Positions 8,222 through 16,513 of a DNA stretch of 43,829 nt are shown here, in pieces. The notes under the pieces are model-generated. The model did not search any database, was not told the DNA's origin, and worked only from the letters and a program-made list of their open reading frames with translations. The stretch covers positions 1 through 43,829 of the forward strand of contig CAYVGO010000013.1 in the NCBI GenBank assembly GCA_964450725.1, in the 5' to 3' direction. The position numbers and the translations under genes are program-made. Source of the stretch: CAYVGO01 sp964450725 (GTDB lineage: Bacteria; Bacteroidota; Bacteroidia; Bacteroidales; UBA932). Numbering within the stretch: position 1 is the first letter of the stretch; every line of letters begins with the position of its first letter.

Positions 8222-9196
8222 CTATTCATATAAATCCGTACCTCCGCCGGATTTTAATGTTGTTGCTTTTTCAAACTGCTCTTCGGTCATATCCATTGTA
8301 ATATAATTTACCGGATTTTCGGGGTGATTTCTCAATAAAATTTCAAAATGAAGATGAGGTCCTGTTGATTTTCCAGTGGAACCCATTTCGGCAATAAGTT
8401 CTCCACGCTTTATCTTCTGACCTTGAACAACATTAATTTTATCTAAGTGAGCATAACGGCTTTTATAGCCAAATCCGTGATCAACCACGATTACTTTTCC
8501 ATATCCTCCGGTGGTATATGTTGCCTGTATTACTTCACCTTGTCCGGAGGCATAAATTGCAGTACCTTTAGGCCCTGCCAAATCAATACCCTCATGGAAA
8601 CGTCTATTTTTGTAAATAGGATCTATGCGATAACCAAAGGCACAACTTAAAAAAACTGACGGCAATGAAAAATTAACCGGAGGCATGGTTGGAATGGACA
8701 AAATCATGTATTCTTTATTCCTGACCAAAAAAGTAATTTCGTCAAAGGACTTGGTTTGGATATACATCTTTTTCCGAATACGATCGAATAACATCAGCGA
8801 TTGTGCCGATAAAGCATCACCGGTTTCCTGCGCTAATTCTTGATAATATTGATTTTTTCCTAACCCCACCTCACGTAACCAATTGGGAATGGGCTCTGCC
8901 TCAAAAACAGATCTGAAAATATTATCGCGTTGTGTAATGCTATTCAATTCAACATCAATATTAAGCAATCTGTGTAACTCATAACTCAGCGTAGTTTTCA
9001 AAACTTCATTTTGATGAGACAACCATACGGTTTTAGGAAGAAGAAAATATTGATTGTAAAAGTAAATAATTGCCACTGCACATAGCAGATAGATGAGGGC
9101 AAAAATACAAAAACGGCGTATTCTTACTTTTAACGGAATAAGAATTGTTTCGTAAGAAAGAGTCTCAGGATTGTATCTATAATAAACATGACTCAT
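8222..9196 (-). CDS. M23 family peptidase-like membrane protein (first of a tandem pair)
   Basis: 324 residues from the ATG at 9196; a TTG two codons upstream is possible but less likely. One transmembrane segment lies at about residues 28-50, then a helical stalk, then the M23 domain. H201 and D205 in HEGIDLAG and the HLH motif at 281-283 (GPHLHFE) provide the metal site, and AHLD supplies the fourth conserved histidine. The domain is therefore probably active on peptidoglycan in the periplasm. It is the first gene of a minus-strand cluster (M23, M23, MerR, dnaX), read from a promoter at 9234-9264 that faces the ribosomal operon promoter. Confidence 0.92.
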   Translation of the reverse strand: MSHVYYRYNPETLSYETILIPLKVRIRRFCIFALIYLLCAVAIIYFYNQYFLLPKTVWLSHQNEVLKTTLSYELHRLLNIDVELNSITQRDNIFRSVFEAEPIPNWLREVGLGKNQYYQELAQETGDALSAQSLMLFDRIRKKMYIQTKSFDEITFLVRNKEYMILSIPTMPPVNFSLPSVFLSCAFGYRIDPIYKNRRFHEGIDLAGPKGTAIYASGQGEVIQATYTTGGYGKVIVVDHGFGYKSRYAHLDKINVVQGQKIKRGELIAEMGSTGKSTGPHLHFEILLRNHPENPVNYITMDMTEEQFEKATTLKSGGGTDLYE

Positions 9197-9233
9197 CTGC
9201 AACCTAATTGATATGCTTTGATTTAGACATTGG

Positions 9234-9264
9234 CAAAGGTAGTTTTTTTTGCCGAAGCTACAAA
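9234..9264 (-). promoter_or_regulatory. Promoter of the M23-M23-merR-dnaX cluster
   Basis: On the minus strand: TTTG (9264-9261), a 19-base spacer, then TACCTTTG (9241-9234). This is an exact match to the Bacteroidota -33/-7 consensus. The leader to the ATG at 9196 would be about 30 bases. Confidence 0.75.
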
Positions 9265-9280
9265 ATCTTAGTCGCAGAGA

Positions 9281-9310
9281 TTGAAGTATGGGGAAAAAGT
9301 ATTACCTTTG
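9281..9310 (+). promoter_or_regulatory. Promoter of the rpsF-rpsR-rplI operon
   Basis: TTG at 9281-9283, a 19-base spacer, then TACCTTTG at 9303-9310. The same box sequence and spacing are used by the divergent M23 promoter 17 bases away. The leader to rpsF would be about 40 bases and has no Shine-Dalgarno sequence. Confidence 0.75.
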
Positions 9311-9355
9311 CCTCTCATTTTATATTTTAATTTCAAATTACATTATTAAATCACT

Positions 9356-9697
9356 ATGAATCAGTACGAAACCGTTTTCATTCTAACTCCCGTTTTATCT
9401 GAAACTCAGGTAAAGGAAGCGGTAGAAAAATTTGTCGGTGTGATTACCGAGAGTTCCGGAAAAATTACTAATCATGAGAATTGGGGACTCAAAAAATTAG
9501 CCTATCCGATCAACAAAAAATCGACCGGATTTTATACCTTACTTCAATTTTCTGCCGAACCGGACTTAATTGGAAAATTGGAAACCGAATACAGACGTGA
9601 TGAACGTATTATGCGTTTTTTGACGTTTAAATTAGACAAACATGCTGCTCAATACGCAGAAAGAAGAATTAACAAATTGAATAAAAAGGAGGAATAA
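9356..9697 (+). CDS. rpsF: 30S ribosomal protein bS6
   Basis: 113 residues, normal for bS6. The start MNQYETVFILTPVLS and the segment GLKKLAYPINKKSTGFYTLL are characteristic of the family. bS6 binds bS18 on the platform of the small subunit. The protein ends in a lysine/glutamate-rich tail, and the codons of that tail (AAA AAG GAG GAA) also form the Shine-Dalgarno sequence of rpsR. First gene of the operon rpsF-rpsR-rplI; rpsR begins two bases after its stop codon. Confidence 0.97.
   Translation: MNQYETVFILTPVLSETQVKEAVEKFVGVITESSGKITNHENWGLKKLAYPINKKSTGFYTLLQFSAEPDLIGKLETEYRRDERIMRFLTFKLDKHAAQYAERRINKLNKKEE
9686..9692 (+). promoter_or_regulatory. Strong Shine-Dalgarno sequence of rpsR
   Basis: AAGGAGG, seven bases complementary to the 16S anti-Shine-Dalgarno, ends 7 bases before the rpsR ATG and lies inside the last rpsF codons. 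The starts of rpsF, rplI and most other genes in this window lack such a sequence. In Bacteroidota outside Flavobacteriia, strong Shine-Dalgarno sequences have been reported specifically before the bS21 and bS18 genes, where they are proposed to serve autoregulation. Confidence 0.8.
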
Positions 9698-9699
9698 TT

Positions 9700-9984
9700 A
9701 TGGCTATAAATAATAACAACACCGGAAATCAGGAAATTCGTTATTTAAATCCTGTAACCGTTCAAGTAAAAAAGAAAAAATATTGCCGCTTCAGACGTGC
9801 AGGGATTAATTATATTGACTACAAAGACGCTGAATTTTTGAAAAAATTTCTAAATGAACAAGGTAAAATTTTACCTCGTCGTCTTACCGGAACTTCATTG
9901 AAATTTCAAAGACGTGTTTCTCAAGCTGTTAAACGTGCAAGACATTTGGCACTATTACCTTACGTTACCGATTTAATGAAATAA
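9700..9984 (+). CDS. rpsR: 30S ribosomal protein bS18
   Basis: 94 residues. Family hallmarks are KKKYCRFRRAGINYIDYKDA, FLNEQGKILPRRLTGTSLKF and the basic end QAVKRARHLALLPYV. bS18 pairs with bS6 on the 30S platform. In the Flavobacterium ribosome these two proteins and bS21 hold the 16S 3' end so that it cannot pair with mRNA. The gene has a seven-base Shine-Dalgarno match, which is exceptional here and fits a feedback role. It is followed by rplI after 23 bases. Confidence 0.97.
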   Translation: MAINNNNTGNQEIRYLNPVTVQVKKKKYCRFRRAGINYIDYKDAEFLKKFLNEQGKILPRRLTGTSLKFQRRVSQAVKRARHLALLPYVTDLMK

Positions 9985-10007
9985 TAACTCTTTCAACACA
10001 AAACACT

Positions 10008-10457
10008 ATGCAAATCATATTACTTAGAGATATTCCCAAGTTAGGAAACAAAGAAGATATTGTAAACGTAAAAAACGGTTATGCTAACAATTATTTGATT
10101 CCCCAAGGACTTGCTCGCTTGGCAACCCCTTCTGCACAAAAAGCACATCAAGAAAACATAAAGCAACAATCTCACAAAGAACAACAACGATTAAACGAAG
10201 CACAAGAATTGGCTGCCAAAATTGAAGGTACAAATATTGTTGTATCGGCAAAAGTAAGTTCTACGGGTAAAATCTTTGGTTCTATCAATACCATTCAATT
10301 AGCAGATGCTTTAGCACAAAAAAATCTAACGGTTGACCGCAGACAAATTGCAATTCAACAAGACAGTATTAAAGAATTGGGAAATTATACTGCTGAAGCA
10401 AAATTATATAAAAATGTAGTAGCAAGATTTACCTTTGAGGTAGTGGCTGCTGATTAA
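10008..10457 (+). CDS. rplI: 50S ribosomal protein bL9
   Basis: 149 residues, the standard length. The N-terminal domain has MQIILLRDIPKLGNKEDIVN and the signature GYANNYLIPQGLA. A long helix rich in Lys, Gln and Glu (about 43-75) links to the C-terminal RNA-binding domain that starts near KVSSTGKIFGSI. bL9 reaches out from the base of the L1 stalk and supports reading-frame fidelity. Last gene of the operon; a terminator follows 21 bases later. No Shine-Dalgarno sequence precedes it. Confidence 0.97.
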   Translation: MQIILLRDIPKLGNKEDIVNVKNGYANNYLIPQGLARLATPSAQKAHQENIKQQSHKEQQRLNEAQELAAKIEGTNIVVSAKVSSTGKIFGSINTIQLADALAQKNLTVDRRQIAIQQDSIKELGNYTAEAKLYKNVVARFTFEVVAAD

Positions 10458-10478
10458 TAATCATTCGTTTCATAATAG

Positions 10479-10511
10479 AAAGGAGTTGTAAAAATATACA
10501 ACTCCTTTTTT
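10479..10511 (+). terminator. Rho-independent terminator of the rpsF operon
   Basis: AAAGGAGTTGTA (10479-10490) pairs perfectly with TACAACTCCTTT (10497-10508) around a 6-nt loop, and the T-run extends to 10511. The convergent acyltransferase gene ends at 10625. Confidence 0.88.
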
Positions 10512-10624
10512 ATTCAAGTGAACTACAGTGGTAGAGGGATTTGCAGTGGTTCGACTACGCTCGCCAACAAGAACAAGTAATACTCGTTTTAGAGTATATT
10601 TCATTAACCGTTCATGATTATTCT

Positions 10625-11737
10625 TTACGCCTTGAAGAATCGTTTGGTGCGATAAAGGTAATAGACGATTAAAAATACTACTGCTGCTTGAAAAGCGGTA
10701 AGGATAAGAGGATAAAACTTACCCATGTATTGTTGAAGACCGAAAAAAAGTGAGTTGGCAATACTTCTGAAACTGACAACAAAAAACAGAGTATAGGCAA
10801 CAATAGAGTTTAATCCGTAATATTTAAGCCAGTCTAACCCTTTGAACTTTTTAATGTCGATGACATAATAAAATAAGGCCATCAATAAAAAGCAGTAGCC
10901 TCCACTGAGTAATGTCATAGAACTGCTCCAGATTTTCTTAATGATCGGAAATACAGGGTCTATCAACAAACCTGCGACTACACATAAAACTCCTATGAGC
11001 AATAATTGGTAAAACTTTTTGATGGCAGAGTAAGTTTTATTATACAAAATATTACCTGCAAAAACTCCGAACATCACCGTAACTACAAAGTTTAAACTAC
11101 TCAAAATCCACGTATAGCGATAATGCGGAGAGAAACTCCATGTGTTATCTTGCCAATACACTCCGTCGCGGAATGATCCTAAGACTGTTTGGTCTATAAT
11201 TTCGGCAATATTTCCTTCCGGCGTAAAATTCATTTTACCGATGAATATAAAGACTAAAAGATAGATGGAGAATAAGACCGCCGTAAGAATAATTTGCCAT
11301 CGTAAGGAAAAGAAGACAAAGAAAATTACCGAAAAGATATATCCTACTGCAATAGCCTGTAAAGTGTTGGAAAATATGTAGAACCGATTAGGGTCAAGTC
11401 CTAATAGATTACCTTGTACAACCCAACCTAAGGCAAAAAGAATCAAAAACCGTTTAAGTAACCGCTTCCAAAAAAGTCCGTTAATTCTCATGCCTTGCTT
11501 ATATTTACTCATTGCAAAAGGAATGGTAATGCCTGACATAAACATAAAAAGCGGCATGATAATATCCCAAAATGAAAATCCATGCCATTCTACGTGGTCA
11601 AATTGTCGGAATATAGGTTCGAGTGCAGGTAATTGAAGAATTGAAAAAAGTTGATATAATATCGGTTGAAGCATCAACAAGCAAAATAAATCAAATCCTC
11701 GTAAAATATCTAATGACAGAAGGCGGTTGTTGTTCAT
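10625..11737 (-). CDS. Membrane acyltransferase of the heparan-alpha-glucosaminide N-acetyltransferase type
   Basis: 370 residues with about ten transmembrane helices. The N-terminal signature RLLSLDILRGFDLFCLLML, the segment DHVEWHGFSFWDIIMPLF and MSGITIPFAMSKY identify the DUF5009 / NagX-like group. These proteins are related to lysosomal HGSNAT, which moves an acetyl group from cytosolic acetyl-CoA across the membrane to terminal glucosamine. The histidines in DHVEWH lie where the HGSNAT acetyl-accepting His is found. It is the last gene of the PUL operon, 15 bases after the DUF4832 gene, so its substrate is probably a sugar released from the imported glycan. An amino sugar is likely from the family, but this is inference. 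Confidence 0.85.
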   Translation of the reverse strand: MNNNRLLSLDILRGFDLFCLLMLQPILYQLFSILQLPALEPIFRQFDHVEWHGFSFWDIIMPLFMFMSGITIPFAMSKYKQGMRINGLFWKRLLKRFLILFALGWVVQGNLLGLDPNRFYIFSNTLQAIAVGYIFSVIFFVFFSLRWQIILTAVLFSIYLLVFIFIGKMNFTPEGNIAEIIDQTVLGSFRDGVYWQDNTWSFSPHYRYTWILSSLNFVVTVMFGVFAGNILYNKTYSAIKKFYQLLLIGVLCVVAGLLIDPVFPIIKKIWSSSMTLLSGGYCFLLMALFYYVIDIKKFKGLDWLKYYGLNSIVAYTLFFVVSFRSIANSLFFGLQQYMGKFYPLILTAFQAAVVFLIVYYLYRTKRFFKA

Positions 11738-11752
11738 TGTTGAATATAAAAT

Positions 11753-13183
11753 TTAGGGTATATTGATTGTCGTCAAATGATTATAGCCTTTCTCTTCTTG
11801 CCATACATTTTGATTGGCAAGTCGAATAGCATAATATGGATTGTCTTTGATAGATTCTGCTGCATCGGGCATCCACAGTGTCAATTGGTAACTGCCACTT
11901 GGTAAATCTGCCGGGATTGCAATGCTTTCTTCAATGAGATGTGATTGACGAGAAAACCAATAACAGGGCTCTGATTTCATTGTATGGGTTACAATAACCT
12001 GATTGGTACTGTTCGTCAATAACAAATATGCAAGGCGAGGATTATAGGGTGCTGCAAAGCCATTGTTTTTTATCAGCATTTTCACAGTACAGTTTTCTCC
12101 TTTCTTTATTTCTACAGGTATATCAAGATATTGTAATACAAACCGATAGCCGAGTGATTTTTGAATAGAGTCAAAACATTGATGTTGCTTCCAACCATTG
12201 ATAACCTCACCTCTGTAATTAATATTCAAATAAGACCAGTGGTAAGCATTAAGTTGTTCTAAAGCATTAGTACAGCCGGAATAGTCTGAAACAGCGCAGG
12301 TTTCTCCACCCATAGCCACATACTTTGCGTCGGCTTTATTGTAAGTACGTTCGGCTTGAGAGCCAAATGTACCCATATCACTTTCACTGGCTAAAAAGCA
12401 ATCATTATGGTATGCCAATCGGGCTTTTGATGTTTTTTTGTAAGCTTCACTGACTGTGAGTGTATCTGTGGTTGAGAGTTGTAAGATTTTGAGTTTGTAA
12501 TTCGGTGTTCTCAAGCAGATCATTCTATCTTCAGGCAGGGCATCAAGTAAAGCATTGACTAACGCAGTTCTTTTATCCCAGTTGATAAATGCGCCCTGAC
12601 CATAATTTGTGGTATAATACCACTCTCCCCAAGCACCGATAAAGCCAGCTTCAAGAACGGCAATTACGTCGGCATTGGCTTGAAGAATGGGTTTCAGTTG
12701 TTCGATATGTTTTTTGGCTTGTTCTAAAGGGGCATCAAAAGCATTGATACCTTCATGGCTTTGACTTTTACTGTAAGCAAACCGAAGTACGACCTTGAAA
12801 CCATTATCACGTAAAGCACTCATTTGGTTTTGGAATAAAGTTAGGAAAGCATCATCTAAATCCTTGCTTTTATAATCCGAAAGGTAGTAAATATTTAGCA
12901 ATAATGTATATCCTTGTCTTCTAAGTGAAGTAAAAGTGGCTTCCGGCGTGGGGTTTCCTATTGCATTGTCCCACTCTAAATGGCTATAAAACCCGCGTTC
13001 GGGATTACAAAAGTTTTCATCACTTGCCATAAATCTTACTCGCTCAAAACCCTCTTTTAATAAGGTGTCAATCGTAGGTACTTCGACTGTCGGAGGAGGT
13101 GTTTCTCCTTTGTCGTTTGATTTACAAGCGGTAGAAATGAATAGAAATACTATTACAAATAAATTAAGTGGATGATTTGTCAT
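11753..13183 (-). CDS. DUF4874/DUF4832 lipoprotein, putative glycan-active TIM-barrel protein
   Basis: 476 residues. The N-terminus is a lipoprotein signal with cysteine 20 in FISTAC. After a proline-rich linker comes a DUF4874-like region starting at NPERGFYSHLEWD and containing GFKVVLRFAY and VIAVLEAGFIGAWGEWYYT, which look like strands of a TIM barrel with acidic residues at strand ends. DUF4832 follows, with AYHNDCFLASESDMGTFG and LNAYHWSYLN. A C-terminal beta-sandwich begins near residue 365. These domains occur in surface proteins of glycan-using bacteria and resemble glycoside hydrolases, but no activity is established. It is the only candidate for a glycosidase in this operon. A 188-base region with inverted repeats separates it from the upstream gene. 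Confidence 0.85.
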   Translation of the reverse strand: MTNHPLNLFVIVFLFISTACKSNDKGETPPPTVEVPTIDTLLKEGFERVRFMASDENFCNPERGFYSHLEWDNAIGNPTPEATFTSLRRQGYTLLLNIYYLSDYKSKDLDDAFLTLFQNQMSALRDNGFKVVLRFAYSKSQSHEGINAFDAPLEQAKKHIEQLKPILQANADVIAVLEAGFIGAWGEWYYTTNYGQGAFINWDKRTALVNALLDALPEDRMICLRTPNYKLKILQLSTTDTLTVSEAYKKTSKARLAYHNDCFLASESDMGTFGSQAERTYNKADAKYVAMGGETCAVSDYSGCTNALEQLNAYHWSYLNINYRGEVINGWKQHQCFDSIQKSLGYRFVLQYLDIPVEIKKGENCTVKMLIKNNGFAAPYNPRLAYLLLTNSTNQVIVTHTMKSEPCYWFSRQSHLIEESIAIPADLPSGSYQLTLWMPDAAESIKDNPYYAIRLANQNVWQEEKGYNHLTTINIP

Positions 13184-13261
13184 TTTATTGATGGTTGTAT
13201 GTAGGTTATTGAAAGTGATGAATATTGCACTCCACCTTCAGGAGGTTTTATGTGAGTAAAA

Positions 13262-13361
13262 AACACCTCTAACATTATTGATACTTAAGAACAAATATGA
13301 TTTACATATTTGCCATAAGGTCTATATATTGAATCCCATTTTGCTAATGTTTAGAGGTGTT
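13262..13361. repeat. Nested inverted repeat between two PUL genes
   Basis: AACACCTCTAACATTA (13262-13277) and TAATGTTTAGAGGTGTT (13345-13361) are inverted copies with one inserted base. Between them CAAATATG (13292-13299) and CATATTTG (13305-13312) form a second perfect stem with a 5-nt loop. In the operon transcript this would fold into one 100-base structure just before the DUF4832 gene. Confidence 0.7.
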
Positions 13362-13371
13362 GTATATTACT

Positions 13372-14331
13372 CTATTCAAATGTTTTGGTAGAGATATTGT
13401 AAGTAAAATAGTCGTTATTTACTGCGTCGGCAGGCCCGGGACAACAACCGGCATCAGCCCATGCTGCGTCTTGCATGTAGAACCCTACTTGTAAATTAGT
13501 CGTAGGGAAGTTTTTAATCAATGACTTTTTCATTGATATTTCAATGGCTACCAAATCGTAAGTTTGACCATCGAAGGTGGCTTTTTTAGTAATTGCCTTA
13601 ATGCCGCTGGCATCATAGAGTCCGGAACCTGCTTCTACCATGTTGTAACGGTCTGCATCACCGGGCCAAGCATTTCCCAAATGTTTGGTAAATGCAATCA
13701 ATTCAGGGTCTTGTTCGGGTGTCCATTCCGGTGAAGAGAGGTCAGTAAATTGTGAGAATGCTTCGCAAGGTTTATTTCCATACATCCAGGGATTATACGT
13801 ACCGGTAGGATTTTCTGCAAACTTAAAGTATAAACTCAAATGTCCTGTTACTTGCTTGACTAATTCGGCATAAAAATAAATGTAGTTTGCATCATCAGTA
13901 ACTTTACAATGACTAATTCCATACATACTTTGCAGGTCTGTAGGTAAATCATACGTTGCTGTAACATTATCCCAATCAGAAAAGAGGCCATCTATATCAA
14001 CCGTTGGGGCTTTGTTGAGGTCAATTTCACTTGAATAGGTATCAGAAAAATCACCATTGGTAACGGTTAATGTTACCGTGTATTTTGTTTTTGTGGCAGC
14101 ATATTGGTGAGTGGGAGATTCATCTGTAGAAGAGTTACCATCTCCAAAATCCCACTCATACATTTCAGCCTCCTCAGAGTTATTGGTAAAAATAACAGTG
14201 TGGTCGGATTTCATTTTGTAAGCAAAATTTGCTACCGGTTGTGTTCCTTGTGCTTCTTTGTCTTTACAGGAATAGAAGGCAAGGAGAAGTGCTGCGAATG
14301 ATAACATCGCAACGGATTTGAATGTTTTCAT
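13372..14331 (-). CDS. Surface lipoprotein with PKD domain and CBM9-like domain
   Basis: 319 residues from the ATG at 14331. The frame is open 25 codons further up, but MKTFKSVAMLSFAALLL is a proper lipoprotein signal ending in FYSC. A PKD domain covers about residues 28-105, with the hallmark YEWDFGDGNSS. The rest (about 108-319) begins DIDGLFSDWDNV, the typical opening of CBM9-like/DOMON carbohydrate-binding modules, and includes YIYFYAEL. It sits directly after susD, the usual place of a SusE/SusF-type surface glycan-binding protein, and probably helps hold the glycan at the outer membrane. No catalytic domain is seen. A 158-base spacer with a short inverted repeat (AACACAG at 14402, CTGTGTT at 14464) separates it from susD. 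Confidence 0.85.
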   Translation of the reverse strand: MKTFKSVAMLSFAALLLAFYSCKDKEAQGTQPVANFAYKMKSDHTVIFTNNSEEAEMYEWDFGDGNSSTDESPTHQYAATKTKYTVTLTVTNGDFSDTYSSEIDLNKAPTVDIDGLFSDWDNVTATYDLPTDLQSMYGISHCKVTDDANYIYFYAELVKQVTGHLSLYFKFAENPTGTYNPWMYGNKPCEAFSQFTDLSSPEWTPEQDPELIAFTKHLGNAWPGDADRYNMVEAGSGLYDASGIKAITKKATFDGQTYDLVAIEISMKKSLIKNFPTTNLQVGFYMQDAAWADAGCCPGPADAVNNDYFTYNISTKTFE

Positions 14332-14489
14332 GATTAATAAAGGTGTTAAGTAAGTAAAATAAATATGATCGACTTTTATTTTGTATATGAGAACACGTGG
14401 TAACACAGGTTGGGCGTGATAGGCCTGATAATATAGAGAACCAATACGGTCAACTTCGGTTATCTGTGTTTTGTAATATGATGTAAATA

Positions 14490-16166
14490 TTAATTCTGTA
14501 TAATCCCTGAGGTTTCTATTTCCATTGAAGGAATGTAGTAAATAAATCGGTCGGTGTTAGGGTTGACAGTAACGGCAGGGTGAGCACCGGGGTATTTTCT
14601 GTCAAGAGTCATTTTATTTCTGAAAAGGTCAATGGCTCTGTGTCCTTCAAAGCAGAGTTCCATACGTCGTTCATCTAAAATATCATCAAGCGTTACAGAG
14701 GGTAGTGTCGGAATACCGGCACGGTTTCTAATGATATTTACATCATCTTTTGCACCATCAGGATTATTTTTAAGAAACCTTGCTTCGGCACGATTCAAAA
14801 TGACTTCTGCAAGTCTCAACATTACCGGAGAGGAGAGCATAGGGTTATCATTTTGATAAGAAAACTTGGTTACAAAATAGCGTGGATAACCTGTGGCACG
14901 GTCATCTTCAATCTCTGGAATCAGGTACCCTTCCTTGGTAGTACCGTTGACAGCCAAAGTACCAGCAATGCTTAACGAGCCTTCGGGAGCAGGCGAAAGT
15001 GTAACTTTGGTTCCGCCACCGCCTGTAGTTGTAAAATATTCCCCATTCCAGTAATAAACCGGAGTAAGTATTGAGGTTATTTGCCTATTGGCACCATTGT
15101 CAGAAGCAACTTCCTCAAAATGGTTAAATATCGCTTTTTGATTGTTTTCGGTTGGTAGTAATCCGTTTCCCAAGTATTTGGGTTTAATAAACTTATGTCT
15201 TAAATCATTGGGATTCTTATTCAATAAATTACGAAGAGATTGTGAGGCATAGATTTCACCCCAGCCAATTCCGTCACTGAGATACATTGAGCCTATGGAG
15301 GATTGTCCTCGGTCATCGTTCAATGTACAACTAACGGCAAACAGCGTTTCATTGGAGGTTGCGGCATTGGCAAAATATTTTGTGAAGTTGTCACCTCTTT
15401 CTAAGTTTGTTTCCGGACGAATGGCTAAACAGTCATCGGCGGCTTGAATGGCTTTTTCATAGTCTTGCATATAAAGATATACACGAGAAAGTAATCCTAA
15501 GGCTGCCGCTTTACTCGCATAGGCTCCACCTTTATCAAGGGTCATCAATCTTGCTGCTTCTTTCAGGTCAGCAATAATCTGGTCATAAGTTTGACCGACA
15601 GTAGCCCGTTTTGTCTCTGTAATATTGGTTGATGTTCTGATGACAATTCCCAAATTATCACGTCCGTAGGAATATGGTTTGGCAAAAAGCGTAACCAAAT
15701 GCAGATGCGTCAACGCACGAAGAAATAAATTCTCGCCTTTCAGTTGGTCGTTTTCTGCTGAAACACCTTCTTTAATCATAGCATTAACAGTATTGGCAGA
15801 CATAATGAGTTTGTAACCGGCAAACCATAGATAGGACGTTGGAGTATTTTCCGGGGTATGACGATAGACCATACATTCATAAAACTGGTCGCTGGTAGGA
15901 GTAGATATACTGATGTTGTCTCCCTGAAATTCGGTACTCTGAAAATAATGCCTGATATAGGTATTTCCGGTGGCTACAGCATTGCGGAAAAGCAGAATAT
16001 CTTTCAAAACAGAGTAATTACCTAATGTAACATATAATGCCGCATTGGGGTCTTCTTCAATGGCTTTTTGCGTTAAACCGTCGCTGGGAGCAAAGTCCAT
16101 ATTGCAGGAAGAAAAGAGTAATGCCAATAGCATTACAGTCATGGTTATTGGTGTAAAGGCTTTCAT
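14490..16166 (-). CDS. SusD/RagB family outer-membrane glycan-binding lipoprotein
   Basis: 558 residues. The lipoprotein signal ends in LLFSSC (Cys20). The SusD fold is shown by the tetratricopeptide-like region LRALTHLHLVTLFAKPYSYG, the repeated helical pair around GLLSRVYLYMQDYEKAIQAADDCL, and the C-terminal signature MLRLAEVILNRAEARFL, then DDILDERRMELCFEGHRAIDLFR. SusD proteins cap the SusC channel and bind the substrate. It is the partner of the upstream SusC, but the two genes are 376 bases apart instead of the usual few tens, with palindromic tandem repeats and an assembly gap between them. Confidence 0.95.
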   Translation of the reverse strand: MKAFTPITMTVMLLALLFSSCNMDFAPSDGLTQKAIEEDPNAALYVTLGNYSVLKDILLFRNAVATGNTYIRHYFQSTEFQGDNISISTPTSDQFYECMVYRHTPENTPTSYLWFAGYKLIMSANTVNAMIKEGVSAENDQLKGENLFLRALTHLHLVTLFAKPYSYGRDNLGIVIRTSTNITETKRATVGQTYDQIIADLKEAARLMTLDKGGAYASKAAALGLLSRVYLYMQDYEKAIQAADDCLAIRPETNLERGDNFTKYFANAATSNETLFAVSCTLNDDRGQSSIGSMYLSDGIGWGEIYASQSLRNLLNKNPNDLRHKFIKPKYLGNGLLPTENNQKAIFNHFEEVASDNGANRQITSILTPVYYWNGEYFTTTGGGGTKVTLSPAPEGSLSIAGTLAVNGTTKEGYLIPEIEDDRATGYPRYFVTKFSYQNDNPMLSSPVMLRLAEVILNRAEARFLKNNPDGAKDDVNIIRNRAGIPTLPSVTLDDILDERRMELCFEGHRAIDLFRNKMTLDRKYPGAHPAVTVNPNTDRFIYYIPSMEIETSGIIQN

Positions 16167-16280
16167 AAATAAACTTTATTTAATGGTTAATGATTAATGG
16201 TCGTTGCATGCTTTGTCTTTTTTTGTTATAGTACCTACTATAAAATACATTCTATCGCTCTAACGTTGGAGTGAGCCTCA

Positions 16281-16380
16281 NNNNNNNNNNNNNNNNNNNN
16301 NNNNNNNNNNNNNNNNNNNNNNNNNNNNNNNNNNNNNNNNNNNNNNNNNNNNNNNNNNNNNNNNNNNNNNNNNNNNNNNN
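16281..16380. other. Assembly gap (100 N)
   Basis: A run of exactly 100 N, a placeholder length. Unlike the other two gaps, the flanks do not share a long overlap, so real sequence is probably missing. Both flanks contain AACGTT, the core of the repeats next to it. Confidence 0.95.
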
Positions 16381-16421
16381 AACGTTGAGTATCCTGTTGT
16401 ACTAAATTTGCGGAACCTTCC

Positions 16422-16513
16422 TCCACAACGTTGTGGACAGCCTATCCACAACGTTATGGACAGTCTATCCACAACGTTATGGATAGGCTGTCCATAACGT
16501 TGTGCACACACTG
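16422..16513. repeat. Four 23-bp tandem repeats with AACGTT palindromic cores
   Basis: Units start at 16422, 16445, 16468 and 16491, each opening TCCACAACGTT or TCCATAACGTT, and a fifth partial unit begins at 16514. The first contains the perfect 16-base palindrome TCCACAACGTTGTGGA; the others are near-palindromes. They lie just downstream of the susC stop codon in the operon transcript. Confidence 0.85.

Noticed and set aside
10545..10575. tRNA-like T-loop (GGTTCGACTAC) after rplI
   Set aside because: No acceptor stem, anticodon arm or D arm can be fitted around it in the 110 bases available.
16238..16511. Two open frames over the susC-susD gap
   Set aside because: They consist mostly of N and of palindromic repeat sequence.
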